A DNA stretch of 64,000 bases. Source: Hyphomicrobiales bacterium. Its GTDB lineage: Bacteria; Pseudomonadota; Alphaproteobacteria; Rhizobiales; Rhizobiaceae. Location of the stretch: contig UCIA01000003.1 in assembly GCA_900472295.1 (NCBI GenBank), forward strand, positions 75,220 to 139,219, read 5' to 3'. Positions 36,959 through 50,624 of this stretch are shown here, one piece after another. The stretch's first letter is position 1. Every line of letters begins with the position of its first letter. The translations under genes were made by a program, and so were the position numbers. Under the pieces are notes generated by a model. The model searched no databases. It saw only the letters and a list, made by a program, of their open reading frames with translations, and was not told the DNA's origin.

Positions 36959-37345
36959 ATGTTCACCAGGCAATTGGCTGATGTAGAAAAATCTGACTTC
37001 TTCGTGAATTGGGGCAATGGCACCAGCCACCGGCTGCTGACCCAGCAGGACGGCATGGGCTTCACCGTCTGCCACACCGTCGTGCGCGCCGGCAGTGAAT
37101 CGCGCCTCCAGTATGTCAGGCATTTCGAGGCCTGCTACTGCATCGCCGGCACGGGCGAGGTCGAGGACATGTCCGGCGCGGTGCATCGTATCGAGCCGGG
37201 CACGATCTACGTGCTCGACGAGCATGACGAGCACTATCTGCGGGCCGACGCTACTGGCGACATGGTGCTGGTCAGCGTCTTCAATCCACCGCTCAACGGA
37301 ACCGAACGGCATGCGCTCAGCGAGGATGGCGGATCGGCTTACTGA
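36959..37345 (+). CDS. ectC: Ectoine synthase, solitary
   Basis: 128 residues from the ATG at 36959 with AGGA upstream. The EctC cupin: [46 protein letters not shown] and [16 protein letters not shown]. Glu57, Tyr84 and His92 sit where EctC iron ligands are reported. It makes ectoine from N-gamma-acetyl-diaminobutyrate. No ectA or ectB is nearby. It therefore needs imported substrate, genes elsewhere, or does another job. It is divergent from a LysR gene. Confidence 0.9.
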   Translation: MFTRQLADVEKSDFFVNWGNGTSHRLLTQQDGMGFTVCHTVVRAGSESRLQYVRHFEACYCIAGTGEVEDMSGAVHRIEPGTIYVLDEHDEHYLRADATGDMVLVSVFNPPLNGTERHALSEDGGSAY

Positions 37346-37362
37346 CAGCGGACTGACTGCTG

Positions 37363-37448
37363 CTTCCTCTGATTGGTGGGGTCGGTTTCAACGCTGTCCT
37401 TTAGTCGACGATCGCCGACCACTCGCGCACGGCTTTATCGTCAAATAG
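37363..37448 (+). pseudogene. 3' remnant of a proline-racemase-family gene
   Basis: Two frames together give LPLIGGVGFNAVL then VDDRRPLAHGFIVK, closely matching the end of the epimerase at 34945 (SIGGWARMTGLNTIFIDDRDPFAHGFVVK; the match is spread over positions 35860-35946). A stop or frameshift lies at the junction near 37411. Only about 28 codons remain, placed 17 bp after ectC. It is a decayed second copy of the family, with no start and no active site. Confidence 0.7.
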
Positions 37449-37783
37449 CAAAAATCTTGCCTCTGCGGAAAGGAATGTGGCTAAAAAACGAAGCCCCCCG
37501 GAAACGCAACGAATCGTCTCGTCACCTAATCCTGACGACGATTTCTTCGAATTAAGGTGCATTGTCAGGCTGAATCGTCAAAGACATTGCGTTATGCCAA
37601 TGATAGGGTCCGCGATAGTCCAGGGGTCGGGAGCAAAAAAACGGGCAATCGGATGGCGTGCCGGCAAAACACGCACGACGTTTGAAAAATCACGTTGCAA
37701 TCCGGGCTCGAAACTTTACGACTAGGGGAAATACGAAAAGGAATGCGTCTGCATGGGCGACATTCCAGGGGAGCCATGTACAC
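37449..37783 (+). other. Gene-free stretch before the liv operon
   Basis: 335 bp with no convincing coding frame; short ORFs here lack ribosome sites and family features. It is less GC-rich than the flanks, with runs of A and CGAATCGTC/GACGACGAT repeats, and presumably holds the promoter of the transport operon. No clear -35/-10 pair, riboswitch or terminator could be fixed. Confidence 0.4.
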
Positions 37784-38686
<903 letters not shown>

Positions 38687-38690
38687 GACA

Positions 38691-40286
38691 ATGGCGGTTT
38701 CCGTATCTCCGGAGCGCGACACCGTCGCCTCTCCCGTGCAGCGTGCATTGCGCGAAGCGCTCTTTGCCGGCGCCATCTCGTTCGGGCTGTTCGTTCTCTT
38801 CATCGGCCTGAAGACCGACCAGAACATCAGCAACCAGCTGATCCTGGTGCAGCGCTGGGGGCTTCTCATCACCGTGGTCGTGCTGACCATGCTTGGTCGC
38901 TTCTTGTACATTGCCTATGGCCAGCCCTTTATGGCCAGCCAGAAGGTGACCAATGTCGCCACCGGACTGTTGCCGGCAAGCGTGGCGTCGCGCTTCTTCC
39001 TGCTTCCGGCCTTCATCGCGGCCTTCGTGCTGGCTATAGTCCTGTTTGCGTTCAACAACTCCCTGCCGGCGCTGGTGGGCGATGGCCTGGCCGGCTATCT
39101 GCAGTTCCTGCGCGCGCTGGCCGTCATCTATGCGCTGGCCTGCGTGATCTTTTACTTCCGCGCCTTCATCCATGCCAATTTCACCAAGCTCGGCATATCG
39201 GCGCTGGTGCTCTATCCGATCCTCGTCGTCGTGGTGCTGTCGCTCAATGCCTGGTCGATCACCAGTGGTTTGCAGGGGTCGCTGAAGTGGGTCGACAATT
39301 TCGGCATCCAGATCCTGATCTATGTGATGCTGGCCTGGGGGCTAAACATCGTCGTCGGCCTCGCCGGTCTGCTCGATCTCGGCTATGTCGCCTTCTACGC
39401 GGTCGGCGCCTATGCCTATGCGCTGCTCGGCTCGCAATACGGGCTGTCGTTCTGGATCCTGCTGCCGGCCGCCGGTGCCATGGCCGCCTTCTGGGGTGTG
39501 ATGCTCGGCTTTCCGGTGCTCAGGCTGCGCGGCGATTATCTGGCAATCGTCACACTGGCCTTCGGCGAGATCATCCGGCTGGTGCTGATCAACTGGCGTG
39601 AAGTCACCAACGGCTCGGCCGGCATTTCCGGCATCCCGAAGGTTACCTTCTTCGGCCTGATGACGTTCAATTCGACTGACCCGAACTATATCGGCAAGGT
39701 GCTGCACATCGCCCAGTCGAGCGCCTACTACAAGATCTTCCTCTATTACCTGATCCTGGCGCTGGCGCTGCTGACCGCCTTCGTCACCATAAGGCTGAGG
39801 CGTATGCCTGTCGGCCGCGCGTGGGAGGCGTTGCGCGAGGACGAGATCGCCTGCCGGTCGCTCGGCATCAACACCACCACCACCAAGCTCACGGCCTTTG
39901 CCACCGGCGCCATGTTCGGTGGTTTTGCCGGCGCCTTCTTCGCCGCGCGGCAAGGTTTCGTCAGCCCTGAATCCTTCGTGTTCCTGGAATCGGCGATCAT
40001 CCTGGCCATTGTCGTGCTTGGCGGCATGGGTTCGCTGGTCGGCATTGCGGTAGCCGCGCTGGTGATGATCGGCGGCACTGAGGCGCTGCGCGAACTCGAT
40101 TTCCTGAAAAGCGTCTTCGGAAAAGACTTCACGCCGGAGCTCTACCGCATGCTCCTGTTCGGCATGGCCATGGTCATCGTCATGCTGTGGAAGCCGCGCG
40201 GCTTCGTCGGCAGCCGTGAACCGACAGCCTTCCTTAAAGAACGAAAAGCGGTGTCCAGTTCCTTCACCAAGGAAGGGCACGGCTGA
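38691..40286 (+). CDS. livM: Branched-chain amino acid ABC transporter permease (LivM type)
   Basis: 531 residues, longer than most LivM proteins (about 320-460) because of an N-terminal region of some 190 residues with extra hydrophobic segments. The core is intact: [24 protein letters not shown] and [26 protein letters not shown] (EAA-type loop). It pairs with LivH. Its TGA stop overlaps the ATG of livG by one base, implying coupled translation. Confidence 0.95.
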   Translation: MAVSVSPERDTVASPVQRALREALFAGAISFGLFVLFIGLKTDQNISNQLILVQRWGLLITVVVLTMLGRFLYIAYGQPFMASQKVTNVATGLLPASVASRFFLLPAFIAAFVLAIVLFAFNNSLPALVGDGLAGYLQFLRALAVIYALACVIFYFRAFIHANFTKLGISALVLYPILVVVVLSLNAWSITSGLQGSLKWVDNFGIQILIYVMLAWGLNIVVGLAGLLDLGYVAFYAVGAYAYALLGSQYGLSFWILLPAAGAMAAFWGVMLGFPVLRLRGDYLAIVTLAFGEIIRLVLINWREVTNGSAGISGIPKVTFFGLMTFNSTDPNYIGKVLHIAQSSAYYKIFLYYLILALALLTAFVTIRLRRMPVGRAWEALREDEIACRSLGINTTTTKLTAFATGAMFGGFAGAFFAARQGFVSPESFVFLESAIILAIVVLGGMGSLVGIAVAALVMIGGTEALRELDFLKSVFGKDFTPELYRMLLFGMAMVIVMLWKPRGFVGSREPTAFLKERKAVSSSFTKEGHG

Positions 40287-41434
40287 TGACTGCGAACGCA
40301 ATTCAGAAGACTAATCCTGATATGAAAGACGCTATCCTTCAGGTCGATCATCTGTCGATGAAGTTCGGCGGCCTGATCGCCATCGGCGACCTGTCGTTCC
40401 AGGCCAAACGCGGCGAGATCACTGCGCTGATCGGCCCCAACGGTGCAGGCAAGACCACTGTCTTCAACTGCATCACCGGCTTCTACAAGCCGTCGGAAGG
40501 GATGATCACGCTCAACCGGGCCGACGGGTCGAGCTACCTGCTCGAACGGCTGCCCAACCACGAGATCCCGGCGCGCGCCAAGGTGGCTCGCACCTTCCAG
40601 AACATCCGCCTGTTCTCGGGCATGACTGTGCTGGAGAACCTTCTGGTCGCCCAGCACAACAAGCTGATGAAGGCATCGGGCTATACGATCCTGGGCCTGT
40701 TCGGCTTCAGCGGCTACCGCAAGGCCTCGGCCGAATCGGTGGAACTGGCCAAGTACTGGCTGGAGAAGGCCGATCTCGTCGACCGTGCCGACGATCCGGC
40801 CGGCGATCTTCCCTATGGCGCGCAGCGGCGTCTGGAAATCGCGCGCGCCATGTGCACCGGACCCGAGCTTCTGTGCCTCGACGAGCCGGCGGCCGGCCTC
40901 AATCCCAAGGAATCACTGGCGCTCAATTCGCTGCTGATGGACATCAAGAAGACGTCAGGCACCTCGATCCTGCTGATCGAGCATGACATGTCGGTGGTCA
41001 TGCAGATTTCCGACCATGTCGTGGTGCTCGAATATGGCCGCAAGATCTCCGACGGCAGCCCGCAATCGGTGCGCACCGACCCGCGCGTCATCGCCGCCTA
41101 TCTCGGCGTCGACGACGAGGAGGTCGAAGCGGTGCTGACCGAGGTCGGTGACGAAGACGTCATCGAGCAGTTGGACACAGGACCGGACTCGGCGCATGGG
41201 CCGGGTACGTCGTCTTCCTATCTCGCCGGCCCGGTGAGCGACACGATCGGCCACAGCCAGGGCGAGCGGGTCACGGTGTCGAAGGGGGCTTCAAAGGCCG
41301 CCCAATACGACACAAGAGCCAACTCCGCGCCAAGAAAACCGTCCGAGCGTCTCACGGCCAAGCCGGCCGGCAAATCCCCCAAGCCGGCGGCCGCCAAATC
41401 CCCGACAGGCAAGCCGCGCGGAGGGCGTAAGTGA
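40286..41434 (+). CDS. livG: Branched-chain amino acid ABC transporter ATP-binding protein (LivG type) with long tail
   Basis: 382 residues; LivG is usually about 255. Walker A (GPNGAGKTTVF), Q-loop, signature PYGAQRRLEIARAM and Walker B (LLCLDEPAAGLNP) lie in residues 1-260. The extra 120 residues are acidic, then rich in Ala, Lys, Pro and Ser, and look disordered. It energises import with LivF. The stop overlaps livF by one base. Confidence 0.95.
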   Translation: MTANAIQKTNPDMKDAILQVDHLSMKFGGLIAIGDLSFQAKRGEITALIGPNGAGKTTVFNCITGFYKPSEGMITLNRADGSSYLLERLPNHEIPARAKVARTFQNIRLFSGMTVLENLLVAQHNKLMKASGYTILGLFGFSGYRKASAESVELAKYWLEKADLVDRADDPAGDLPYGAQRRLEIARAMCTGPELLCLDEPAAGLNPKESLALNSLLMDIKKTSGTSILLIEHDMSVVMQISDHVVVLEYGRKISDGSPQSVRTDPRVIAAYLGVDDEEVEAVLTEVGDEDVIEQLDTGPDSAHGPGTSSSYLAGPVSDTIGHSQGERVTVSKGASKAAQYDTRANSAPRKPSERLTAKPAGKSPKPAAAKSPTGKPRGGRK

Positions 41435-42162
41435 TGGCCGAGACAACGCTGCTCGACATCAAGGGCGTCGAGACCTACTACGGTAACATCAAGGCGCTGA
41501 ACGGCGTCGATGTTCACGTCAACCAGGGTGAGATCGTCGCGCTGATCGGCGCCAACGGCGCCGGCAAATCGACGCTGATGATGACCATCTTCGGAGCGCC
41601 GCGGGCTCGCGCCGGCTCAATCACTTTTGCCGGCACCGACATCACCCAGATGCCGACGCACGAGATCGCGCGCATGCGCATTGCGCAGTCGCCGGAAGGC
41701 AGGCGTATCTTCCCGCGCATGACGGTGATGGAAAACCTGCAGATGGGCGCCGGTCTCGACAACCTCAAGCACTATGACGAGGATGTCGAGAAGGTGTTTA
41801 CGCTGTTCCCGCGCCTCAAGGAGCGCATCGCCCAGCGCGGCGGCACGCTGTCGGGCGGCGAGCAGCAGATGCTGTCGATCGGACGGGCGCTGATGGCGCG
41901 GCCGAAGCTGCTCCTTCTCGACGAGCCGTCGCTGGGCCTGGCGCCGCTGATCGTCAAGCAGATCTTCGACGCCATCCGCGAGCTGAACCGCACGCAGGGG
42001 CTGACGGTATTCCTGGTCGAGCAGAACGCCTTCGGCGCGCTCAAGCTCGCCACGCGCGGTTATGTCATGGTCAACGGCAACGTGACCATGAGCGGTACCG
42101 GCAAGGAACTGCTCGCCAATCCGGAAGTGCGCGCTGCCTATCTCGAAGGCGGCCATCACTGA
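41434..42162 (+). CDS. livF: Branched-chain amino acid ABC transporter ATP-binding protein (LivF type)
   Basis: 242 residues from the ATG at 41434; GTG three bases earlier is an alternative. Walker A (GANGAGKSTLM), signature LSGGEQQMLSIGRALM and Walker B (LLLLDEPSLGLAP) are complete. It is the second ATPase of the transporter, at the end of the tightly overlapping livH-livM-livG-livF run, and is followed by a hairpin at 42165. Confidence 0.96.
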   Translation: MAETTLLDIKGVETYYGNIKALNGVDVHVNQGEIVALIGANGAGKSTLMMTIFGAPRARAGSITFAGTDITQMPTHEIARMRIAQSPEGRRIFPRMTVMENLQMGAGLDNLKHYDEDVEKVFTLFPRLKERIAQRGGTLSGGEQQMLSIGRALMARPKLLLLDEPSLGLAPLIVKQIFDAIRELNRTQGLTVFLVEQNAFGALKLATRGYVMVNGNVTMSGTGKELLANPEVRAAYLEGGHH

Positions 42163-42164
42163 TT

Positions 42165-42201
42165 TTGGAGCGGAATGTATGCATACGGTATTCCGCTCCA
42201 A
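42165..42201 (+). terminator. Hairpin after livF
   Basis: A perfect 12-bp stem (TTGGAGCGGAAT 42165-42176 with ATTCCGCTCCAA 42190-42201, 13-nt loop) begins 3 bp after the stop. The following CTTGTTTGTTTG is T-rich. It may reduce read-through into the next gene or be a dispersed repeat. Confidence 0.65.
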
Positions 42202-42215
42202 CTTGTTTGTTTGTC

Positions 42216-42259
42216 GCATGACCTTTGTCCGAAAAGTCTGCAACTTTTCGGGATCATGC
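42216..42259. repeat. Dispersed palindrome of the CGAAAAGT...ACTTTTCG type
   Basis: The outer ends GCATGA/TCATGC and the inner CCGAAAAGT/ACTTTTCGG are inverted repeats with a short spacer. It lies just before the ribosome site of the 42275 gene. Sequences of this form are common in rhizobial intergenic DNA. Confidence 0.65.
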
Positions 42260-42274
42260 TAAGGAGTCTTCGCT

Positions 42275-42622
42275 ATGCAAGGCATTCTCTACGAGGAACC
42301 TTCGATCTTGCAGTTCTTCTTCGTTACCTGCCTGCTTGGGGGCTGGGCGGCGTGGATGACGGGCAAGGCCAGCGCCCAGACCTGGCGCAGCCTGCCGGCA
42401 CTGTTTGCCTATCTGCTGGGGCTCGGCATAGGCGTCAGGTTCATCCATCACGCGCTGTTCAACGGCACGATGTTTTCGCTGCAATACTATGTCGTCGACA
42501 CAATCGTGCTGATGATATTGGGGTTTGTCGGCTACCAATACACGCGCACCAACCAGATGGTGACGCAATATAATTGGCTTTACGAACGAGCTTCAATCTT
42601 GAGCTGGAAACCGAAAGGTTGA
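42275..42622 (+). CDS. DUF6867 family membrane protein
   Basis: 115 residues with AGGAG upstream. Three hydrophobic segments (about 12-30, 42-60, 68-88) and the conserved-looking ending TRTNQMVTQYNWLYERASILSWKPKG. Proteins of this family lie in liv transport operons of Hyphomicrobiales; function is unknown. Its place between livF and the binding-protein gene suggests an accessory or regulatory role in this transporter. Confidence 0.85.
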   Translation: MQGILYEEPSILQFFFVTCLLGGWAAWMTGKASAQTWRSLPALFAYLLGLGIGVRFIHHALFNGTMFSLQYYVVDTIVLMILGFVGYQYTRTNQMVTQYNWLYERASILSWKPKG

Positions 42623-42758
42623 CGTTCACCATTAACGCCGTTCGGGGATGAATCGGCGTGACAAGGGCCTGAAAATCGGCAAAGTACACTTTCTGCGATA
42701 AGGGTGGGCATCGCATGAAAGTATCATCCACGCCCACCTCGTAAATGGGAGCGTTTAA

Positions 42759-43880
42759 ATGAAGAAATCACTTTTGTCCGCCGTTGCCCTGACCGCGCTT
42801 GTCGCGTTCGGCGGTAACGCATGGGCTGATGTCATCGTCGGCGTCGCCGGTCCGATCACCGGTCCGAATGCGGCCTTCGGTGCGCAGCTGCAGAAGGGCA
42901 CGGAAGCGGCCGTTGCCGACATCAACGCAGCAGGCGGCATGAACGGCGAGCAGATCAAGCTCGAAGTCGGCGACGACGTCTCCGATCCGAAGCAGGGCAT
43001 CTCGGTCGGCAACAAGTTCGTTGGCGACGGTGTCAAGTTCGTGGTCGGCCACTTCAACTCGGGCGTCTCGATCCCGGTGTCGAAGGAAGTCTATGTCGAC
43101 AACAACATCCTCGAAGTGACCCCTGCGGCGACCAACCCGCAGTTCACCGAGCGCGGCCTGTGGAACGTGTTCCGCACCTGCGGACGTGACGACCAGCAGG
43201 GCGGCATCGCCGGCGCTTACATCGCGGCCAACTTCAAGGATGGCAAGATTGCCGTCATCCACGACAAGACTCCCTACGGCCAGGGCCTTGCCGACGAGAC
43301 CAAGAAGGCGATGAACGCAGCCGGCGTGACGGAAGTTCTGTATGAAGGCGTCAATGTCGGCGACAAGGACTTCTCGGCGCTGATCGCCAAGATGAAGGAC
43401 GCCGGCGTCACCCTGATCTATTGGGGCGGTCTGCACACGGAAGCCGGCCTGATCATCCGCCAGTCGGCTGACCAGGGCCTCAAGGCGACCTTGATGTCGG
43501 GCGATGGCATCGTCACCGACGAGCTGGCTGCGATCGCCGGCGACGCGGTTATCGGCACGCTCAACACCTTCGGCCCGGATCCTCGCCTGATCCCGGAGAA
43601 CAAGGCACTGGTCGAGAAGTTCCGCGCCCAGGGCTTTGAGCCGGAAGCCTACACGCTCTACTCCTACGCCGCGATGCAGGTCATCGCCGCTGCCGCTGCC
43701 GTGGCCAAGTCGAACGACCCGGTGGAAGTAGCAAAGGCTCTGCATGAGAAGGGTCCGTTCAAGACCGTTCTGGGCGACCTCGCCTATGACGAGAAGGGCG
43801 ATCCGAAGCTCCCGGGCTACATCATGTACGAGTGGAAGAAGGGTCCGGACGGCAAGATCTCCTGGTTCCCGAAAGGCTGA
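42759..43880 (+). CDS. livK: Branched-chain amino acid ABC transporter substrate-binding protein
   Basis: 373 residues with a cleavable signal ([20 protein letters not shown], about 1-23). Type I periplasmic binding protein ([53 protein letters not shown]). It delivers substrate to the LivHMGF complex. It has its own long upstream gap (136 bp) and a strong terminator, so it may be expressed at a higher level than the membrane parts. Confidence 0.96.
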   Translation: MKKSLLSAVALTALVAFGGNAWADVIVGVAGPITGPNAAFGAQLQKGTEAAVADINAAGGMNGEQIKLEVGDDVSDPKQGISVGNKFVGDGVKFVVGHFNSGVSIPVSKEVYVDNNILEVTPAATNPQFTERGLWNVFRTCGRDDQQGGIAGAYIAANFKDGKIAVIHDKTPYGQGLADETKKAMNAAGVTEVLYEGVNVGDKDFSALIAKMKDAGVTLIYWGGLHTEAGLIIRQSADQGLKATLMSGDGIVTDELAAIAGDAVIGTLNTFGPDPRLIPENKALVEKFRAQGFEPEAYTLYSYAAMQVIAAAAAVAKSNDPVEVAKALHEKGPFKTVLGDLAYDEKGDPKLPGYIMYEWKKGPDGKISWFPKG

Positions 43881-43902
43881 TCGGGATAACGCAATCTCTA
43901 CG

Positions 43903-43936
43903 AAATGCCCGGCGCTTGCGCCGGGCATTTTTCTTT
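43903..43936 (+). terminator. Intrinsic terminator after livK
   Basis: A 13-bp stem (AAATGCCCGGCGC 43903-43915 with GCGCCGGGCATTT 43918-43930), whose real loop opens to about 4-6 nt, is followed by TTCTTT. It lies 22 bp after the stop and is the strongest terminator in this half of the window. Confidence 0.92.
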
Positions 43937-44177
43937 CAGCGGGGAGACCTGTGATCGGGCACCGGCGCTGGTTAAAGACAGTCATTAGCCGGGAGAGGAT
44001 TGTTCGGCGGATGACAATTCGCGTCACTTGGCGACGCCATTCGCACGCAGCTTTTCTGCCTCCAGTGCTAGAATCGATTTAAATCGGTTTAATCGTCTTT
44101 CGATTTTGGTTGCACTGCAGCATTTTCGCGTTAATCATTGTCCAGCCCCCATCCCTCCCTGTCCGGAGCCTGCTTCC

Positions 44178-47636
<3,459 letters not shown>

Positions 47637-47786
47637 CACGCGGATCGATCACGCTGGGGACGGCTGGCAGCAGCCGTTCACCAGGCGTCGATAATGTCTT
47701 GACCCGCCGCGCCCGCTCGGGCATCGAACCCGCTCCAATTTTGCCGCGCCAGAATCGCGGTGCTTAGAAAGTAGCGGAGAAAAAAC

Positions 47787-48047
47787 ATGGCCGACGACAT
47801 CACAGATACCAGCCAGACTGTTGCCGCCGGCCAGTTGCGCGCCTTCATCGAGCGCATCGAGCGGCTCGAGGAAGAAAAGAAGACCATCGCCGACGACATC
47901 AAGGAAGTGTTCGCCGAGGCCAAAGGCACCGGCTTCGACACCAAGGCGATGCGGTCGATCATCCGGCTGCGCAAGAAGGATCAGGCCGAGCGCCAGGAAG
48001 AGGACGCTATCCTCGATCTGTACATGGCCGCTCTCGGCATGGTCTAA
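47787..48047 (+). CDS. gapR: GapR family nucleoid-associated protein (DUF2312)
   Basis: 86 residues. Almost entirely helical coiled coil ([44 protein letters not shown]), the GapR signature. In Caulobacter the protein binds overtwisted AT-rich DNA and assists replication. Full length for the family. It starts 150 bp after pyc and precedes two unknown genes. Confidence 0.95.
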   Translation: MADDITDTSQTVAAGQLRAFIERIERLEEEKKTIADDIKEVFAEAKGTGFDTKAMRSIIRLRKKDQAERQEEDAILDLYMAALGMV

Positions 48048-48101
48048 TTTAAGGCGCTTGCCTCTGGGCGCCGGTGAAGGCGCCCTTCGACAGGTCGAAC
48101 C

Positions 48102-48548
48102 ATGAGCGAATTCGACTTTGGCGCCCGCCGCGCCTCTGAATTCCGCCAACGCAGCTTCTGGACGCTGTTCGCTGAGCGTCACCCGGAAGAACGCGCTGCC
48201 ATGGCGCGGCGTGGACCCTGGTTCTGGCAGCGCGGGCTGCCTGATTTCGCCCTGGTCCTGTCCATGTATGTCGCGCCGGCGCAGAACCATGTCGGCGTCT
48301 TCTTCGGCCGTAACGAGAAGTTCGGCGCCACGCAAAGCTGGTCGCGGCTGAAGCCATTCCAGCCGGCCATCGAAGACAGGCTGAAGCTCAGGCCCGAACA
48401 GAGCTGCCAGGGCCTCGGCATCAATTCGATGTGGCGGGTGAACTGTTTTGCTGAGGACAACTGGCCGGCCATGGCCGACTGGCTGGTGACGGAATGCTCG
48501 CGCTTTGAGCGCGCCGTCACCGAGGTGCTGGGGCAGAGCAAGATATGA
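48102..48548 (+). CDS. Hypothetical protein
   Basis: 148 residues, not confidently recognised; the middle (WSRLKPFQPAIEDRLKLRPEQ) and the ending recall DUF4268-like domains, which is a weak impression. No signal peptide or membrane segment. Aromatic-rich (many W, F). Start at 48102 has no strong ribosome site but follows gapR by 54 bp. Its stop overlaps the next start (ATGA), so the two are coupled. Confidence 0.7.
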   Translation: MSEFDFGARRASEFRQRSFWTLFAERHPEERAAMARRGPWFWQRGLPDFALVLSMYVAPAQNHVGVFFGRNEKFGATQSWSRLKPFQPAIEDRLKLRPEQSCQGLGINSMWRVNCFAEDNWPAMADWLVTECSRFERAVTEVLGQSKI

Positions 48549-48853
48549 TATCCGCCGTCGGATCGTTCTTCAGTTCGCGCTGGCAAGGCCTGGTACCGCT
48601 CGACCGGCTGTTCTGGCGCGACATGATCGTCGTCGGCACCGCCATCAGCATCGCCTCATCGGTGGCCGCACTCATCCTGCTCGGGCTGAAGCAGCCAATG
48701 GCGGCGGTGCTGGCCACGCATTTTTCGCCGGTGCCCTACAACATCTTTCTGACGCTGGCCGTCTGGCGAACCGCCGAGAAGGCGGGTGGCGCCAAGGCCT
48801 CGGCGATGATGCTGGGCTCCGCACTCTGGCTGATCCTCACGGTGGTGGTCTGA
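48545..48853 (+). CDS. Hypothetical small membrane protein
   Basis: 102 residues with two or three hydrophobic segments (about 28-48, 60-72, 82-102). Family not recognised. Its ATG overlaps the stop of the preceding gene, implying translational coupling to the unknown protein at 48102. It is convergent with msrB, 64 bp away. No charged motif or catalytic residue is visible. Confidence 0.7.
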   Translation: MISAVGSFFSSRWQGLVPLDRLFWRDMIVVGTAISIASSVAALILLGLKQPMAAVLATHFSPVPYNIFLTLAVWRTAEKAGGAKASAMMLGSALWLILTVVV

Positions 48854-48917
48854 GGCAGCACTCACGAAAAATGGCGGCCGGAGCCGCCTTTGCAAGGGAT
48901 GATGACCGAGCTGCGGT

Positions 48918-49322
48918 TTAAGCCGCCGGTTCGAATTTCAGCGCCACGCCATTGATGCAATAGCGCAGGCCGGTCGGCGGCGGGCCGTCCTCGAAGACAT
49001 GGCCGAGATGGCTGCCGCAGCGGGCGCAATGGCATTCGGTGCGGACCATGCCGTAGCTGCGGTCGACAGTGTTTTCGACCGAACCGGGCACGGGGTCGTT
49101 GAAGCTCGGCCAGCCGGTGCCGCTCTCGAACTTCAGATTGGATTCAAACAGCGGCTGGTCGCAGCCGACGCAGGAAAAGGTGCCGGCGCGCTTTTCGTAG
49201 AGCAGGGCGCAGCTTCCGGGCCGTTCAGTGCCATGGCCGCGCATGACCGCATATTGCTCCGGCGTCAGCCGGGCACGCCATTCGGCGTCGGTGCGGGTAA
49301 TTGGGTAGGTGTGGGTGTCCAT
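48918..49322 (-). CDS. msrB: Peptide-methionine (R)-S-oxide reductase
   Basis: 134 residues. Zinc-binding pairs of cysteines lie in CVGCD and [10 protein letters not shown]. The region [25 protein letters not shown] is typical. The usual catalytic Cys near [11 protein letters not shown] is present at the end. It repairs oxidised methionine. It follows the VWA gene (stop at 49426) by 100 bp on the same strand. Confidence 0.96.
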   Translation of the reverse strand: MDTHTYPITRTDAEWRARLTPEQYAVMRGHGTERPGSCALLYEKRAGTFSCVGCDQPLFESNLKFESGTGWPSFNDPVPGSVENTVDRSYGMVRTECHCARCGSHLGHVFEDGPPPTGLRYCINGVALKFEPAA

Positions 49323-49425
49323 TTGATCTCCTCAGCCTTGGCGGCTTGTTGTTGGTTGCAAGCTATCTTCGCTCAGAGATAGGCGTTTGTTACAGGTTCG
49401 GCCAGCGCCGCGATGTGGTTGAGTA

Positions 49426-50616
49426 TCAGTGCTTGCGTGAAAGCTGCTTGGTTGCGCCTTCCAGCCCGGCCAGGGTCAGCGGGAACATGCGGCCGCCGAA
49501 GATGTCACGGATCATCGCGATCGAATGGGTGAAGCCCCAGTTCTTCTGGTTTTCGGGGTTCAGCCAGATCGCATTCGGCCATTGCTGCAGCAACCGGCCG
49601 AGCCAGACCGCGCCGGCCTCCAGGTTCCAGTGCTCGACCGAACCGCCGGGATGCGCGATCTCGTACGGGCTCATCGCGGCGTCGCCGACGACGATCACCT
49701 TGTAGTCCGGGCCGTATTTGTGAAGCAGGTCGAAGGTCGGGATGGTCTCGGCATGCCTGCGGCGATTGTCCTTCCAGACGCCCTCGTAGAGGCAGTTGTG
49801 GAAGTAGAAATATTCAAGCTGGCGGAATTCGGCGCGGGCGGCGGAAAACAGTTCCTCGACGCTCTTGATGTGGTCGTCCATCGAGCCGCCGACATCGAAG
49901 AACATCAACAGCTTCACGGCGTTGCGCCGCTCGGGGCGCGTCTGCACATCGAGATAGCCGTGCTCGGCGGTGGCGTGGATGGTGCCGGGCAGGTCGAACT
50001 CTTCCTCCGCGCCCTCACGCACCCAGCGGCGCAGGCGCTTCAGCGCCACCTTGATGTTGCGGGTGCCGAGCTCGACGGCGTCGTCGAAATTTTTGAACTC
50101 GCGCTTGTCCCAGACCTTCACCGCACGGCGGTTGCGGCTTTCATGCTGGCCGATGCGTACGCCTTCGGGATTGTAGCCATAGGCGCCGAAAGGTGAGGTG
50201 CCGCCGGTGCCGATCCATTTCGAGCCGCCCTGGTGGCGGCCCTTCTGTTCCTCCAGCCGCTGCTTCAGCGTCTCCATCAGTTTGTCGAAACCGCCGAGCG
50301 CCTCGACCAGTTTTTTCTCCTCGTCGGTCAGGTGCTTTTCCGCGAGACGGCGCAGCCATTCCTCAGGAATGTTGGCGACATTGATGGCATCGGGGCCGGT
50401 GAGCGCCTCGATGCCCTTGAAGACATGCGCAAACACCTGGTCGAAGCGGTCGATATGGCGCTCGTCCTTCACCAGAGCGGCGCGGGCGAGGTAGTAAAAA
50501 CCCTCGACGTCATAGTCGACCAGCCCGGCCTCCAGCCCTTCCAGCAGCGACAGATATTCCCGGAGCGAAACGGGAACCCGCGCGGCTTTCAGTTCGAGGA
50601 AGAAGGGGAGGAACAT
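49426..50616 (-). CDS. VWA domain-containing protein (CoxE-like)
   Basis: 396 residues from the ATG at 50616; longer ORF reading to 50829 is out of family. The N-terminal half is helical (FLPFFLELKAARVPVSLREYLSLLEGLEAGLVD). The von Willebrand A domain is in the C-terminal half and has a degenerate MIDAS: FFDVGGSMDDH in place of DxSxS. Such proteins work with a MoxR AAA+ ATPase in metal-cofactor or complex assembly. Here the likely MoxR partner is at 53720, with three genes between. Confidence 0.9.
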   Translation of the reverse strand: MFLPFFLELKAARVPVSLREYLSLLEGLEAGLVDYDVEGFYYLARAALVKDERHIDRFDQVFAHVFKGIEALTGPDAINVANIPEEWLRRLAEKHLTDEEKKLVEALGGFDKLMETLKQRLEEQKGRHQGGSKWIGTGGTSPFGAYGYNPEGVRIGQHESRNRRAVKVWDKREFKNFDDAVELGTRNIKVALKRLRRWVREGAEEEFDLPGTIHATAEHGYLDVQTRPERRNAVKLLMFFDVGGSMDDHIKSVEELFSAARAEFRQLEYFYFHNCLYEGVWKDNRRRHAETIPTFDLLHKYGPDYKVIVVGDAAMSPYEIAHPGGSVEHWNLEAGAVWLGRLLQQWPNAIWLNPENQKNWGFTHSIAMIRDIFGGRMFPLTLAGLEGATKQLSRKH

Positions 50617-50624
50617 GGGCCAAT

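Noticed and set aside
37477..37725. 82-codon frame between ectC and livH
   Set aside because: No ribosome site, no similarity to known proteins and a composition unlike neighbours; treated as non-coding.
48545..48853. Small toxin or holin
   Set aside because: The hydrophobic segments fit many membrane proteins and no lysis or toxin context exists.
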